Below, one piece after another: positions 36,901 through 49,221 of a stretch of 64,000 nucleotides of DNA. Below the pieces are notes generated by a model that made no database searches, was not told the origin of the DNA, and worked only from the letters and a program-made list of their open reading frames with translations. The stretch's first letter is position 1. Every line of letters starts with the position of its first letter. The stretch lies in assembly GCA_024449915.1 (NCBI GenBank), contig JAMZAV010000009.1:744001-808000 (forward strand), written 5' to 3'. The position numbers and the translations under genes are program-made. The DNA comes from Sweltsa coloradensis. Lineage: Eukaryota; Arthropoda; Insecta; Plecoptera; Chloroperlidae.

Positions 36901-37130
36901 GCATGTTGCCAGCAGATGTAGTGACATAACTAACTCATATAGTCGAACCACCAAGAGACGTGACTGATGGAAACGTATTTTTTTAAATATATTACACAGC
37001 GGAAAGGAACTGCGCAATGTTTGAGGGATGAGTCGGGGATACGAACATCTCAGCAACAATAACTAGCAATGCAAGTTCCGGGAACATTCAAATGTGCGCT
37101 AATAAGAGTTTTGGGCCCATCAAATTCCAA
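33950..37130. other. Non-coding sequence with a few repeat remnants
   Basis: A C run of about 12 lies near 34670. A tRNA-like SINE remnant on the minus strand is at about 35010-35095. A short G run is near 36405. No coding exon is recognised. Confidence 0.4.
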
Positions 37131-37408
37131 CTCGCAACCTTCTCGTGGTTTGGCCCGTGATTAGGGGAGTTTTACTCCCTGAAACTAATGGCGAGCTCTG
37201 GGTCGTCGTCGGGGAACTTTCCCCTTCCCTTTGACTACCTCCCCGACGGCGACGACAATGACAACACGGACGGATGATGACACAGACGGAGACGACCACG
37301 ACGTGAGGGAACCTTTGCCCTCCCCATACGCTTGTGGCTGGTTCTGACCAGCACAGGCCTGTCCACCCCTTGTCAACCAGCGTCACCCCCTACGTCCCTC
37401 CCTTCGTC

Positions 37409-37460
37409 TTGATTAGCCAAAGTGCATAAATATGAGACGTTAAGCAATATCCAATCAATC
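37409..37460 (-). repeat. SINE core fragment, inverted copy
   Basis: The minus strand matches the 7330-7385 core (TGCTTAACGTCTCATATTTA, then GCACTTTGGCTAATC). The GC-rich segment 37185-37400 just before it is probably the body of the same insertion. The open minus-strand frames there are not supported as genes. Confidence 0.65.
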
Positions 37461-37540
37461 AATCAAATAAATAAGCAGCGGAGCGTAGCGAGTCGGACAG
37501 AAGTAGCAACTGTAGTGCACGTTTAAGTCTCTGTATCCCA

Positions 37541-37775
37541 TATCGATACATAAGTGGCAAAACTTCGTATCTACATTTTCTAAAAAAAAACTGCCATGCA
37601 ACATTCAAAGCCTGCCAAAATGGCTCTAATGATCAAAAAGAGCATTTTTTATTTGGATTTTGGATTTTTGGAAAATAATTTTTTTATCATTAGAGCCATT
37701 TTGGCAGGCTTTGAAATGTTGAATTGCAGTTTTTTGAAAATGTAGATACGAGGTTTTGCCACTTAGGTATCGATA
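37541..37775. mobile_element. 235-bp hairpin element
   Basis: TATCGATA at both ends, then GTGGCAAAAC pairs with GTTTTGCCAC, and CAAAGCCTGCCAAAATGGCT pairs with AGCCATTTTGGCAGGCTTTG. The loop is about 35 bases of A/T. No coding capacity. Confidence 0.85.
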
Positions 37776-39270
37776 GATGAACCTAGAGGCTACATTCGTG
37801 GAGGATGGTGAATCATCAAGTAAGGCCTTCAGTAACACACATGATTTAATTTTATCCGCCTCTCGTGTTTCGTAAGAGAGAGGAACGTGGAAATAAGAAT
37901 AGAGGTCGGCTACACTCTGCCCTACATGCAGAGGCGAGGAAAAACAGCTCCGAACTGCAGCACATTCTGTTTAACAAATAGCACTTGCATGCACCTACAT
38001 TTTCTCCCTTCAGACACCGCTGTATGTGCTTGCATGTGTAGAGGCAAGGAAACCAGATTCGAAATAACTTCCAGCGCATTCTATTTATTCGCACTTTGAT
38101 GCACATTATATTTGGCCGAGTTTCAACAAGCGATTGATATAGGTTGGTGATGTTTAGTTTGAAGTAAATATCACATTGTTTTGTACAAAACAGACGAGAG
38201 CACAGTGGCAATCTTATCATCCTCCACAGGCGGGCATAGGGGAGCGATGGTTCACACGCGAGTTTGTACTGAACATCTCGACCAAACATGTTTTCAAGTG
38301 CATGACATTGAAACTAATCAACTCCCCAACCAGACAGAAATGTTCCCGGTGTTTTTCACCCCAGCCATGTCCTAGTTTCCAGCTTCCTCGTCGAGTAGGT
38401 ACGTTTAACTCACGGTACCTGCCATGTTAGCGTGTTAATAAAACAAACCGTGGGCTGCTCCTGGGGGACCAGAAAACACCGCCCTAGTTGAAGCGAGCAG
38501 TCTTGAGTTTAGTGTTGCTTCTCAGCCATGTTCTATAGAAACTCCAGTGCTCGCCACGAAACTACAGCACGGAACTAGGGTGCAGGTTGTTCAGCCAGTA
38601 TCTCTCAGTCACATCTGGTAGACAAGCCTCTAATTTACTTATGAGAACATTGTATGACATTGAATAAGATGTATATTTACATATCTATAAGGTCTGTCCT
38701 ATAAAGTCACCGGCCGATTTACTTTTACAAAAGATGATGGTACTAATTTAAACAAAATGAAAAAAAATAACAAATAATAAATATAACACTGACAAGTTAT
38801 TTTGGAACAATAATTATCATTTCATTTATGAGACAAAATCCAAATCAACGTCTAATTTAACCGATAAAACTTGGTTCATTTCATTCCAAGGATTAAAGTT
38901 TATGTTTACGAATCTCTTAATTAATTATTAGGATGAGCAAATGATGGATGACTATCAAGACTGGTGGGCCGGGTCTTGTAACTTTACTTCTGATAAAACT
39001 TAGAATATTGCACGTGCTGATCCCGGTGTTGCGACTTGCGAGCCCCCGATAAATCACTGGGAACTTTGAAAGTTTAACTTGAGAGGAACCGAATCTAGAA
39101 CAGACCGCCCACGGTCCGCCAAGTGAGAACCAGCACATGCAATAGAATGGTACACAAGGAATAATAATAGTATACCAACAATATGTTTTAAAGCATCAAC
39201 GACTTATTCAACACAGGTTAAGAGAACAGGAGATAACAAATGTAATGAAATGTTCAACTAAATAAATGAT
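37776..39270. other. Non-coding sequence, nothing recognisable
   Basis: The minus-strand frame 37852-38289 (145 codons) is among the longest but has no domain, no GC-rich codon use and no homolog that I recognise. I treat it as chance. Confidence 0.4.
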
Positions 39271-39280
39271 GAAGATGATT

Positions 39281-39455
39281 CCTATTGATCAACGTCTCAT
39301 AGTAATACATTGACGCTACTCGAGACAATGAGTGTTGATGCTGACAATGGAGAACGGTTACACAATAATCATGCCTTATGCGGGACTCAAACCCACGTCC
39401 TCCTAGAGCCACACGCTTCGGACCAGCGCCCTAATCGTGTGTGCCACCGCGGACA
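39281..39455 (-). repeat. tRNA-derived SINE, most complete copy
   Basis: The minus strand reads from the tRNA-like head (GTGGCACACACGATTAGGGC) through a B-box-like GGGTTTGAGTCCC, into GCATAAGGCATGATTATTGT and finally the GAGACG/CGTCTC core found alone in other copies. It joins the two partial families (7330, 14195, 26262) into one. Confidence 0.8.
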
Positions 39456-42300
39456 CTGCTCAACATAATTATTAACGTCAGAAGTGTTGATACTTGTTCT
39501 CCATCCAAAGCATTAACTAACTTATCATATTTTATTTTGACGACCACCAACGTGTACGTTCTCCCAACAGCTGCAGACGAGATCTCGATGCAGGTTCTAG
39601 CTCAGTAAATCAGGTCGAGTTATAACGCTTATAAACATCTAATAACTTAAGGTGTGTGACAAAAACACTAAAGATAGCAAGCGAAGGCAAGGTGATACAC
39701 AGCTTTACAGTTGTCTTTCAACTCGATGCAGTTTCCTTACATAGAGAGTTGTAATTAAGCTTATAAACTAAGAACTAAAGGTATGTGACAAAAACACACA
39801 GGAGAGTGTAAGCGAAGGCAAGGTGATACAGAATTTAACATTTGTTTTTGTCAGAGCAATTCCCCGGAGAATGTAATGAGATTTACATTGAGCTATACCT
39901 TCAGAGAGAACGTACATAGCTGTTGCACAAAGGCAACAGATGCATCGAGATTAAGTTCTTGCTAATAAGTCAGTCCCTTACAGATATCTAGTATTGTCGG
40001 AATATAGGTCGACGTTTCGTCGTTTCTCCAGCACCAAACTAAGACTCACTAACAACGTATTCTACAGAAACACAAGCTTAGCGTCAATGAAACGTAACGA
40101 AGAGTTTGCACGAGATCCTGCTCCGCTAACAACGTGATCAGGATTAAGAAAGAATAGGACACAGATAATTGACAGTTGGCAAACAGCTGAGTGTTCGTCT
40201 GGCCAGGGAGCATCCGACGGAGAGAAAACATTGGTCAATGAAGCATTCATACAGCTTGAAACGAGTCAAAACATGGCCAATTTTTTTAATCTAGAAAAAT
40301 TAAAATCCGTAAATACCTACTTTTGAAAAAATCACTAGGGGCCTTATTATTTATTAAATTAATGAACTTTAACTGCCCAAAGGGCAGGAAGGCTAATGCA
40401 GGGAAAGTGTGGCCCTCTACAGCCTGACACAGTGATTACAGAGTTACAAGTTCAGATTAAGATTAAAACAAAATACAACAAGAGAACATGACATTTATAG
40501 AGTTAGTTGACGAGGAAGGCAAAAGGCGAGAAAGTGTGGCTGTCGAACTCATAGCTTCCGCTCTCGTGGCAAATGATGGTGCTGGGAGCGGACACATGGA
40601 AGCAAGTGCTTTCTCAAAGATTAAGCTTCAATTTGTCTCAACCATGGGTAATATGAAAATACGATGGTCAGTCGAATCGATTATAAAGCAACTAGAGAGT
40701 TTTACGGAATCTGTATTTTAACACGTTTTTTCCAATTCTGACATTTAGAGAAATTTTCCTCGAGTTATGAACGAAACTGCTGCCGAGCTAAACTAACTTG
40801 CAAAGGCAAGAATATTGGAAAGGGATATTTTAATGACGTCGGACAAAAGACAAGGAAAAAGTAAGAATTCAAGACAAGTTTTCGCAACAGCAGAGGCGAG
40901 GAGTAAAATATTTGGTGGTCTGTGAGTGGACACTTTCTAACATTCAGAAATCAATCTTAACATTCATTCAAAGACCACCGAGATATTGTGTGGTTAAGTA
41001 TTGGCTGGCGTGGTTCACAGTGCACGGTACATGGTAGTAGTTCCGAGCCTGACAGCTGTGAGCTGCACACTCCCGTGCAGAATCACGACGAGCAACGCTC
41101 CATCCCCTTCAAGCGGTGTTTTATCCTCCCCCGTTCGTCTTACATCTCCCCTGTTATTTACAGCTGAGCTAAGCAGGTTTATGGGTTCAAGGTGTAATTC
41201 CCAGAGGCTAAAGAAATACTAATAAAGCGAATAGAACGTCGAAGATCTACTGAGTTGTGTAGTTGTGTAGATCGGAACACTAAAACTGGATTCACAGTGG
41301 ATAACAACGCATTTGTTTCGTTAATTAAGTCATTGATTAAAACAAGCACAGAAACAAAACGTTGCCATTCTTCTTTATCGAGACCCCTATTCAACGTAGA
41401 GGAAACAATACTGGGGAGAAATAGACGATTTTCAAAATCACAATTTTTTCATTCAGCATGTAAATGCCCTTTCTCCCATAATGCTTAGCAACGGAGCGCG
41501 CATGCGCAGTTAATTCTGAAAATGGTATATTAAGCACAGGCTCGTTACATCTAGGAATACTATGAGAGGTAAAGAAAATCCAGAAGGGGCATTCGTAAAC
41601 TAATTACTGGAAGGTATTGGTGGTATTAGTTCACTAGTGTTGGTATACTGTAGGGTAGACGAGTGAACCCTCTATACTCATAAACAGGCCTAGAACATTC
41701 TTCGTCAACAATCCTACTAACCTTGGCTGGGGCGGGCAACAGTAAACTCAGCCCATTCTGCGTGGGATGTGGGGGGAACACAATAACTGTTCTCGTGCAT
41801 GATACAAGAGCTAATGAGAGCATAAACCAGCGTGTCCCCCCTGCGTTCCCCAGCCCCGGCCACTATAGTGACGTCACAGCGTCGTTACGTCAGGTTTACG
41901 GCCAGTATCTTCGCAGTTGAAGGGCCTAGGCTTTATGGTGCGTCGACTAGTTGGAAACAGAACACCGTTCATTTCAATGCCCCAGGCTTAGATCATCAGC
42001 GTGTCTAGACGGGGGGAAACTAGGTTACATTGGCTCTCACAATAAAATTGCATATTGCCGAGCGAATTATACATTGATGAATAATTGCATGGCATTTAAA
42101 TCGTTTCTGAAAATACTAAGCATCACTTTCTAACACTGTGTTATAGTAGGTTATGACTTATGACGTAGCTAGTATGTAAATAACATAACTTGAATGTGCG
42201 GGTCGCTTTGGCAAACGTACTGTACATCCTATTGCTCCTTCTAGAACCTCTTAGCTCGTCCCATTCTGTTAGCTGAAGGCGTATCATGTTGTTCTGAAGC
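39456..42300. other. Non-coding sequence with one weak dispersed repeat
   Basis: Bases 40150-40330 share a layout and short blocks (GGCAAA-AG-TG-TCG-C-GGCCAGG, then AAAATGG-CAAT) with 46530-46700, so this is an old dispersed repeat. No exon is recognised. Confidence 0.4.
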
Positions 42301-42311
42301 CGTTGCTTCTT

Positions 42312-42628
42312 ACTTTAGCCCCTCCCCTCGCTTACCACTGTATATCTAGCCCCTCCCCTCGCTTCCCACTATATATATCTAGCCCCTCCCCTCTCTTACC
42401 ACTGTATGTCTAGCCCCTCCCTTCTCTTACCCCCTGTACATCTAGCCACTCCCCCTCTATCCACTGTATATCTAGCCACTCCCTCGCTTTCCACTATATA
42501 TCTAGCCCCTCCCCTCGCTTCCCACTATATATCTAGCCCCTCCCCTTCGCTTCCCACTATATATCTAGCCCCTCCCCTTGCTTCCCACTATATGTCTAGC
42601 TCCTCCCCTTGCTTCCCGCTATAGCTTC
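42312..42628. repeat. 31-33-bp minisatellite, about 10 copies
   Basis: The unit is roughly TATATCTAGCCCCTCCCCTC plus GCTTCCCACTA. Copies vary in the GC-rich part (CTCGC, CTCTC, TTGC). It lies about 80 bp upstream of the putative exon at 42708 and gives a meaningless repeating frame. Confidence 0.9.
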
Positions 42629-42707
42629 CCACACACTAACTAACACACCTCTGCATGCACGCAAGCTCGCACTCTAACCACAAGACCATGGGGATGTTTG
42701 TTCGCAG

Positions 42708-42844
42708 TGGTCTCCGAGTTCCTGCGAACGTCGAGCTCAGTCGCCAGGCGGCGGCCCACGATGCTCAACGGTAACGGCTGCCAGAGCAAAGCCGCGGTCA
42801 CCACGTGGCACGACGCGCACGAGATGCTGCCACTCTCCAAGTGA
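42708..42844 (+). CDS. Putative terminal exon, unknown protein (possible receptor C-tail)
   Basis: A GC-rich island in AT-rich DNA follows an acceptor (GTTTGTTCGCAG, ending 42707). It begins with two bases that finish a codon, then 44 codons starting VSEFLRTSSSVARRRPTML and ending in HEMLPLSK before TGA at 42842-42844. It has no ATG near its start, so ATG-based ORF calling misses it. The peptide is hydrophilic, Ser/Arg-rich, without domains, like a cytoplasmic tail. I do not recognise the protein. The phase (one base carried over) fits a CAG|GT at 24298/24299 inside the GPCR exon, so it could be an alternative C-tail of that receptor 18.3 kb upstream. That is inference. GT at 42770-42771 could also be a donor, making this an internal exon. 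Confidence 0.5.
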
Positions 42845-44540
42845 AGACTACGTGCCGAGCACACGCACACAGAGCAACGGTTACGCTCACGACATGGAGT
42901 AACGCACCTCGCCAAGTGAATACTGCGTCGAGTTCACGACAACATTCCCGCACTCTCGAGTTCAACGGTTGATGGAACATAAACCAAACAGCCACCAGCT
43001 GTGAAATTCCAAGCATTTTCATTCCAACCACATTGTCATTATACGCATTACATTTCACGTAAACATAGTTTATGCATGTTTAAATCAACGTATATCTGTC
43101 AAGTTTGTGCTTTCTTTATTAGGATGTTAACATGTCGATTACGTCAATGTACCTTCAAAAAGAAGAATGTAAAACTACGTTATAAATACCACAAACTGAA
43201 GACAGTGACTTCCAACACGACTACTAATCGATAGGTGATGGCAGGGGAGGGGGTCCTTAAACATGACTATACACTTTCAACATCACGACGACAAAAATAT
43301 TGTACACAATAGACAGAAATATTTTCACCAACTAGAATGCGGCAATATCCTAGTCGATCATACAACATTCCTAGCGTAACGAACAATAAGCTGGAGAGCG
43401 ATGTTAGAGAGAAGTTTCACTAACAATACTAATGAAACCCAACCCGTATAATATCCAATGAAGGGTTGAAAATACACGTTGAGTGATGAGCGTGGTACTC
43501 AACACCCTGATACAAGTGAGAGGCGAGCAGATTCTATGGGACGCGACGTTCTGGTTTTATACGTGGAAACGTCTCGTTAGCGAGTGCGCGGTTAAACGCT
43601 GCAGCAACTGCTAAAAGGGAGGTACACAAAAAGAGAGAGACACTCGTGAAAGAAGGATCTAAACTAAATAGCTAAATCTAGCGATGTCTGCACTGGTTGC
43701 TGGTTGATGTAATGTGAACGAGCACGTCAGAACGCAGCTTGCCCCGGGGATTGAACCGTACAATAAATAACACGCCCTACATACACATAATGTTCCCATT
43801 CAAACTAAATGCAACGATATTAGTGTACACATACTCCAATCAATGAGTGGATAACAAACAAGAATATATTGTGTAAACATAATGCTGCACAAACGTATTC
43901 AATGATATTGTCACTCGGGTTGTTAATTTAATGCACGGTTTAACTATGTAAATTTCATCATTTATAAAACCGATTCGCAGAAAACTCGGTTAAGCCACAG
44001 CAAAATAATCAAAACATTAACAAACTACAATTATTAATGTTCTGTTTGTTAATTATTATTATTTACAAATATATGAACAATTATTTCAGACAAATGATGA
44101 TGGATGGTAGATTTAAGGGCAATTGAAAGCTACGGCTATTGAACCCCACCATCAGATGTAAACACAAAGTGTGATTGATGATGAGATTAATGTATGACAT
44201 CAAGGGACAAAATAACCTCAAGTTGCCAAAAAACATTATTTCAACGTATCTCAATATACTACTACGCAAACGTACATTCTTGTGATCGGTGATGATTATT
44301 TAAAATTCTAGACTAGACACACAACACTGAATACATGTAACTCGCCATTGGTGCAGGAACTTTAGAACCGTCAATCTCAAGCGACGCAACATTATATGTT
44401 AAACAGACAAAGACGTATATCTGTGTATTAATTATAACAATACAGACAAGTTCTCTTGTTCGTCCTAAATGTTGTAGTAATGAACGTAAACCGGTTGTTA
44501 CGTGTAACACTCAGTAATACCACGCAACTAAAGACAAGTT
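42845..44540. other. Non-coding sequence, nothing recognisable
   Basis: A B-box-like GGGGATTGAACC at about 43745-43757 suggests a SINE remnant. The rest is AT-rich without exons. Confidence 0.35.
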
Positions 44541-44548
44541 GCCCAGTT

Positions 44549-44565
44549 TGGTGGAGGTGCCGGGT
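44549..44565 (+). repeat. Dispersed 17-mer motif, copy 7
   Basis: Exact TGGTGGAGGTGCCGGGT, with GTT upstream and CA downstream. Confidence 0.85.
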
Positions 44566-44807
44566 CACAGCGTCGCGCAGGATTCCACCTGTTGCTCGCT
44601 AAGCTTGAATCCATATCTTACTACGGGCGGTTTACTTGCAAAGTAATGAAAGTGTGCGGTTGTATATTTAAAAATATTCAAGGTTGATTTAGTTGTTGAT
44701 GTGAATTGATTCGAATTAAAATTATTGTATTCTCAGAAAACTATGTATATTTCAAACTCCCTTTTCTTCAACTACAATAGAAACATGTGATGTAATTTAA
44801 AAATAAA

Positions 44808-44824
44808 TGGTGGAGGCGCCGGGT
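44808..44824 (+). repeat. Dispersed 17-mer motif, copy 8
   Basis: TGGTGGAGGCGCCGGGT, one substitution from the consensus, preceded by an A-rich AAATAAA stretch. It lies 243 bp from copy 7 in the same orientation, and the intervening sequence shows no LTR-like repeat. Confidence 0.85.
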
Positions 44825-47800
44825 ACGTTTGGTGCACAGACTAGGCTTTTTTACCGATGGTTAAATTAATTAAATTACTGGTCATAATTAAAATTTTTAC
44901 TATAAAAAATTAATATTAATTAAAATTATTTAAATTAAATCAAGAATTTTTTCGTAACTTGTGCATATCTCAAATCCTCATAAGGATTCTATGTGAAATC
45001 AGTTCAGAGGTAGTACTTAGTAGTGGATATGATTGCATAGTGTGAAATGGAACGCCCTGGGTTTGGTTTTGTATATGTGTTTCCATCTATGTGGCACTTG
45101 TTAAGAAGTTGTAAACGCGTGACGCTCAATGCTTAACAGTTTGCAGGGGGTTTAATAGTGATGTTTAAAAATAGATTGTGCACCACAGCTGATCAATCAC
45201 AGCTGGTTGTCCGTACAATCGCGCATTGGCTCGATGATGTGAAGCTATATCTGTAATAGACACATGATAAATAAATGCTGTTTGAACTTGTATAATACAT
45301 GCCGTCTGAATTAGAAGGGTTATCATAAGACTGATGGGAGTATTTGGTGTGATTGGCTAACAAAGAATTACATGACGGTATCTGTAATAGCCACCACGCA
45401 TGAAAGAAATGTACTCTAAATAAAAGCACTTGTGCGTTACAAATGATGTTCTAAATTGTTAGAGCTGTAATCAGTCGCAATCGGCTGGAATCAGCAAATT
45501 AAAGATTTGACATCAAGTGATGAAACGTTTGTTTCTTTAACGACTACTTGACGAATACATGTTCTAAAAGTAACTTCTTCTATAAAACTGTACATTGCAA
45601 ATGTTTGTCAACAACATGGTGAAGCTATAAGGTGTAATTGTCAAGCTAATAGTTTTGTGTCATAGAATAAAATAGCTACATGAAAACGATGACATAAAAC
45701 AATTGTTCTATGAATTTTTAAAAGTGCGTCAATAAGATTGGGTTGTAAGGGAGCAGCAAAGTCTCGTGTCAAACACGTGTTCGCGTCAGAGTTTATTACG
45801 CTAACACACATGTTATTCGATGTGTATTACCATAACCGTCGCGACAGGAAGAATATTAACAAGCCTAAGCAAATAAATGTGTAAATCGCTCGTCTAGACG
45901 TCCCGAGCGCGGGTCACGAGACCTCAGAAGATAACGACGCGTGGAAGCCGACGACACGTGCGTGAGACAGACCATCGTTCCGCCTGATTGCATCAGTATT
46001 CATGAACAATCTAAAACCTCATCCACAACTTGTAAACTTCACAAAGTGCAAGAGCAAAACTTTCTCGGGTGTATGATAAACTTGATCAAAGTTCTGTTGA
46101 TGTTTAAAATAAAACCGAGGTATGAAGCAATTCAAATGTGAACTTGGGACAGATAAGTTGTCTAAGGACGAACGAGTTCGTCGAAATGTGGACCAAAGCG
46201 AAACAAAATGTCGTGGGCGAGTCAAAGCGAGAATTCCTAAACCGACGAATGTATTTCCCAGTGCACGGGTATTAAAAATACCTCAGTTCACATTCCACGC
46301 AAGAGCTCGCGACTATTGACTTTTGACTTTCTGTGTCCGCCGGTTCGGCACAAATCAATAACAAATCACCTTGAACAAGGCGAAGTGAGTGTAAATGTTC
46401 TATATTGCGCTAATAAGAGCGTGTCGCATCTATGCATTTGTTATACTATTGTCACTTAAGACATTAATGTGGTTAAATGACAGAAATCGTAGTTCGATGT
46501 TTAAAAGGGAACAGGAAACATTTGGCACTTGGCAAATAGTTGTTCGCTCGGCCAGGAAGCAGCACCCGATGTGTATGAAACTTAACAAAGTTGTCAAGAA
46601 AGCATACATGGACAGCCCTACGTCGTAGATTATCAATATCGTTTGTTTGTCAGCCAGAAACAATTTACAAAAATGGTCAATTTAGGACTTTTTAGAAAAT
46701 CTTAAGTTGTAAAAATTAATTAATTTTTGTAGAGTTTACCTAAAACTATTTTTCGAAAAGTTCCACTGTAGAGCCTTAAAGTTCCACTTCCTTGATATTT
46801 ATGCAAAATTTCAAACAACTCTGATGCCAATCAGTCGAACGAACATAAGTTTACTAAAACGCATGTCCTATATCCTCTACCTTGTGTAAACGTTGGTCAT
46901 CTGTGATGTTAAATGTGTATTATTGTCACTTGCATATCTATAAACGTACGTTACAAATACAGAGAGGTCTAAGGAGAAGGCTTATGTAATCATCAGGGTG
47001 TAGGCCTAAATCGAACGAGATACGTAGTTTTGTATGTTATTATTGTAAGGTAATTTTAAACAATTACAAACATAAAGGCAGTGTAAGAGTAAAACCTTCA
47101 TGGTGCCAACTATTAATTATAAATACATGAAAACATACATTATATTTATTCCATAAAATAGTAATTATAAGAAATGTAATTAATTGAGGAATGAGTAGAA
47201 ACTGTTTACGATCTCATTTTGTAAGTGTTTCATAGTTTTAAAAATACATTTATCGGATAGTTGTAAATATAAATTTCATGCGATAAAACTTGTATACATG
47301 GTTACATGCACTGAATGGTGGTACGTGTTTTATGTTGTAACAAGTTCTAAAGCTAGAACGAATAGAAAGCTAATCTCAGCAAAACTTTATCTATCACACA
47401 TTATGGTGCTCATCTGAATATAAATGGTATTACGCGAGTCTAGTACAGAAACCAATAGGTTTATGGGAAGTGAAGACTTGGTAGAATATTGTAACAAAAC
47501 CGAGATGAGCTCAAAATAAAGTCACGACCATGTATTTAAAAATACATCTTTTAAAAAAATATAACAGTTTTGTATGATGGTAAAGTCGAATAACTTGATT
47601 TAAGATTTCAAAAGTTTTCCAAGTCATTTTAAAATGTATGAACTTAACGGGTAGTTTACTCATCCAAGTTGAAAGAAAAGAGAGTGGTCTACACGAAGAG
47701 TGTGTTCTCTCGTGACTACTGACATAAATGAACGAAAACAGTGGAAATGCCAGATCTTAAAGCCTAGTCCACAAGGAAACTATGACCCCTAAAGGTAGTA

Positions 47801-48640
47801 AAGACGTCTTTCATAAAGATGGTATATTAATATATTCGGCTCTGGAGAACTCAGTCACGCGTAATGGCGTCGGAGCCTACAACCTTAGCAGCTGTGATCG
47901 TTCACATATAAACCATTAGGTCGTCATCGTCATAAAACTTTAGAATAGTCCGACAAACTGGATACTAATACTAAATGTGGTTTCTCTTTCTTGTTAATAA
48001 ATGTGTCTTTACATCTCTGCTGTTAACATTGTATTTATTTTCACCTTGAGTATATTTATGTACAAATGTTTAAATTCTTGTATGTATTCTGTAGTGAAAA
48101 GAAAGGAAATAAAGTTATATTCTATTCTCTTCTACAACTTGCAGAAAAGAAGGAACGAAAAGATCATTTTAAGGATACTTAAACTACAAATTGTTGGTTT
48201 CGACATTTTGTGTGTTTTCGTGTACATATAATAATATGTAATCTACAAGTCTCTGCAGCTACCCAACATTTTCAAGGTAAGCTGTTGGTCTCCTTTGTTC
48301 TTTCCCCAACCACATACATATTGTATTAACAACAAATCAACAAATCAGAGATAGTTCCCAAGCACATAAAATGTAAGGATGCATAGATCGAAACTGTGGA
48401 CACCTTCAGTGAAAGAACATTACGCCTTCTTTTCTTTTGTCTGGATTCATTATAAACTTTTCTCAATCTGTCTTGTCATGAAAACCGTTCTGTACCGACA
48501 TTGTTGAAGGGCAATGGGAATGTCAACATAAACGCACGTCAATCAGAGGTTATTTTCGGTGGTTATCATGAAACATGACACTGACTGACAGGCGATAGTG
48601 CACTCAGAAACTATAGGAGGCGGAAACATTGAAACCATAT
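44825..48640. other. Non-coding AT-rich sequence
   Basis: No exon is recognised. 46530-46700 is a diverged partner of 40150-40330. 48482-48525 resembles the 3' part of the 27672/59380 repeat (TTGTTGAAGGGCAATG). The plus frame 48001-48231 is AT-rich and hydrophobic by composition only. Confidence 0.4.
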
Positions 48641-48649
48641 TTCAATTCT

Positions 48650-48740
48650 TTGTCTAATCTAAGCACCCATCCAGCATGTGAGACCCGGGTTCGATACCCG
48701 GGCTGAGATGGAATTCATCATTTCTGGATTGATTTCCATC
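48650..48740 (+). repeat. tRNA-derived SINE copy (TTTCTGGATTG tail family)
   Basis: GGGTTCGATACCCGGG (T-arm-like, with B-box) is followed by a TTTCTGGATTG tail related to the tails at 50490 and 56240. The head TGTCTAATCTAAGCACCC aligns with the tRNA-like heads of those copies. Confidence 0.65.
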
Positions 48741-48746
48741 CAGTCA

Positions 48747-49035
48747 CATATCGATGGTGAAGAACCAATACCTTCTATCTGCCATTTTCTGCAAAAATGA
48801 GTTTTTTGTGTCTATGGATGTACACAAAATTATTTCGAATTTTTTGATGTTAATAGCTCCTATCTCACAATGCTTAAACATCTCCAAAAGAGACTAGGGC
48901 CTATAATACTACCCTACATCAATATCTCCTATCTGCCACCGCCAACTAGTTACTTTTTTTTAATCAGTTTTAATGCTCTCCTGAACAATTTGCTTTTTGG
49001 CAGATAGAAGGTATTGGTTCTTCACCATCGATATG
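48747..49035. mobile_element. 289-bp MITE with perfect 37-bp terminal inverted repeats
   Basis: The 37 bases at 48747-48783 (starting CATATCGATGGTGAAGAACC) are exactly reverse complementary to 48999-49035. The interior is AT-rich and partly repeats the TCCTATCT theme. The element begins a few bases after the SINE tail. Perfect termini imply recent activity. Confidence 0.9.
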
Positions 49036-49171
49036 TTTATTACGTACGGATGAAATGGAAAGGCTCCTAGCAAACATGTTAGTAATAAAATGAAAAGTTA
49101 TATTTACAGTTTGTTAGATTCTGTAAAATAAAAAAGGTCGAAAGCACCAAAACAAGTGTGTATGTTCCTAC

Positions 49172-49221
49172 CAGAGTCGATAAAGAAGTTTCCCCGTTGA
49201 GGAACTTCTTTATCGACTCTG
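49172..49221. repeat. Perfect 19-bp-arm hairpin
   Basis: CAGAGTCGATAAAGAAGTT and AACTTCTTTATCGACTCTG are separated by a 12-base loop. This is compact enough to fold as an RNA or cruciform. Confidence 0.85.

Noticed and set aside
37120..37386. Minus-strand coding region in a GC-rich patch
   Set aside because: Adjacent to a SINE core, no splice signals or recognisable domain; more likely a SINE body.
37852..38289. 145-codon minus-strand ORF
   Set aside because: No domain, AT-rich codons and overlapping frames on both strands; length alone is not enough.
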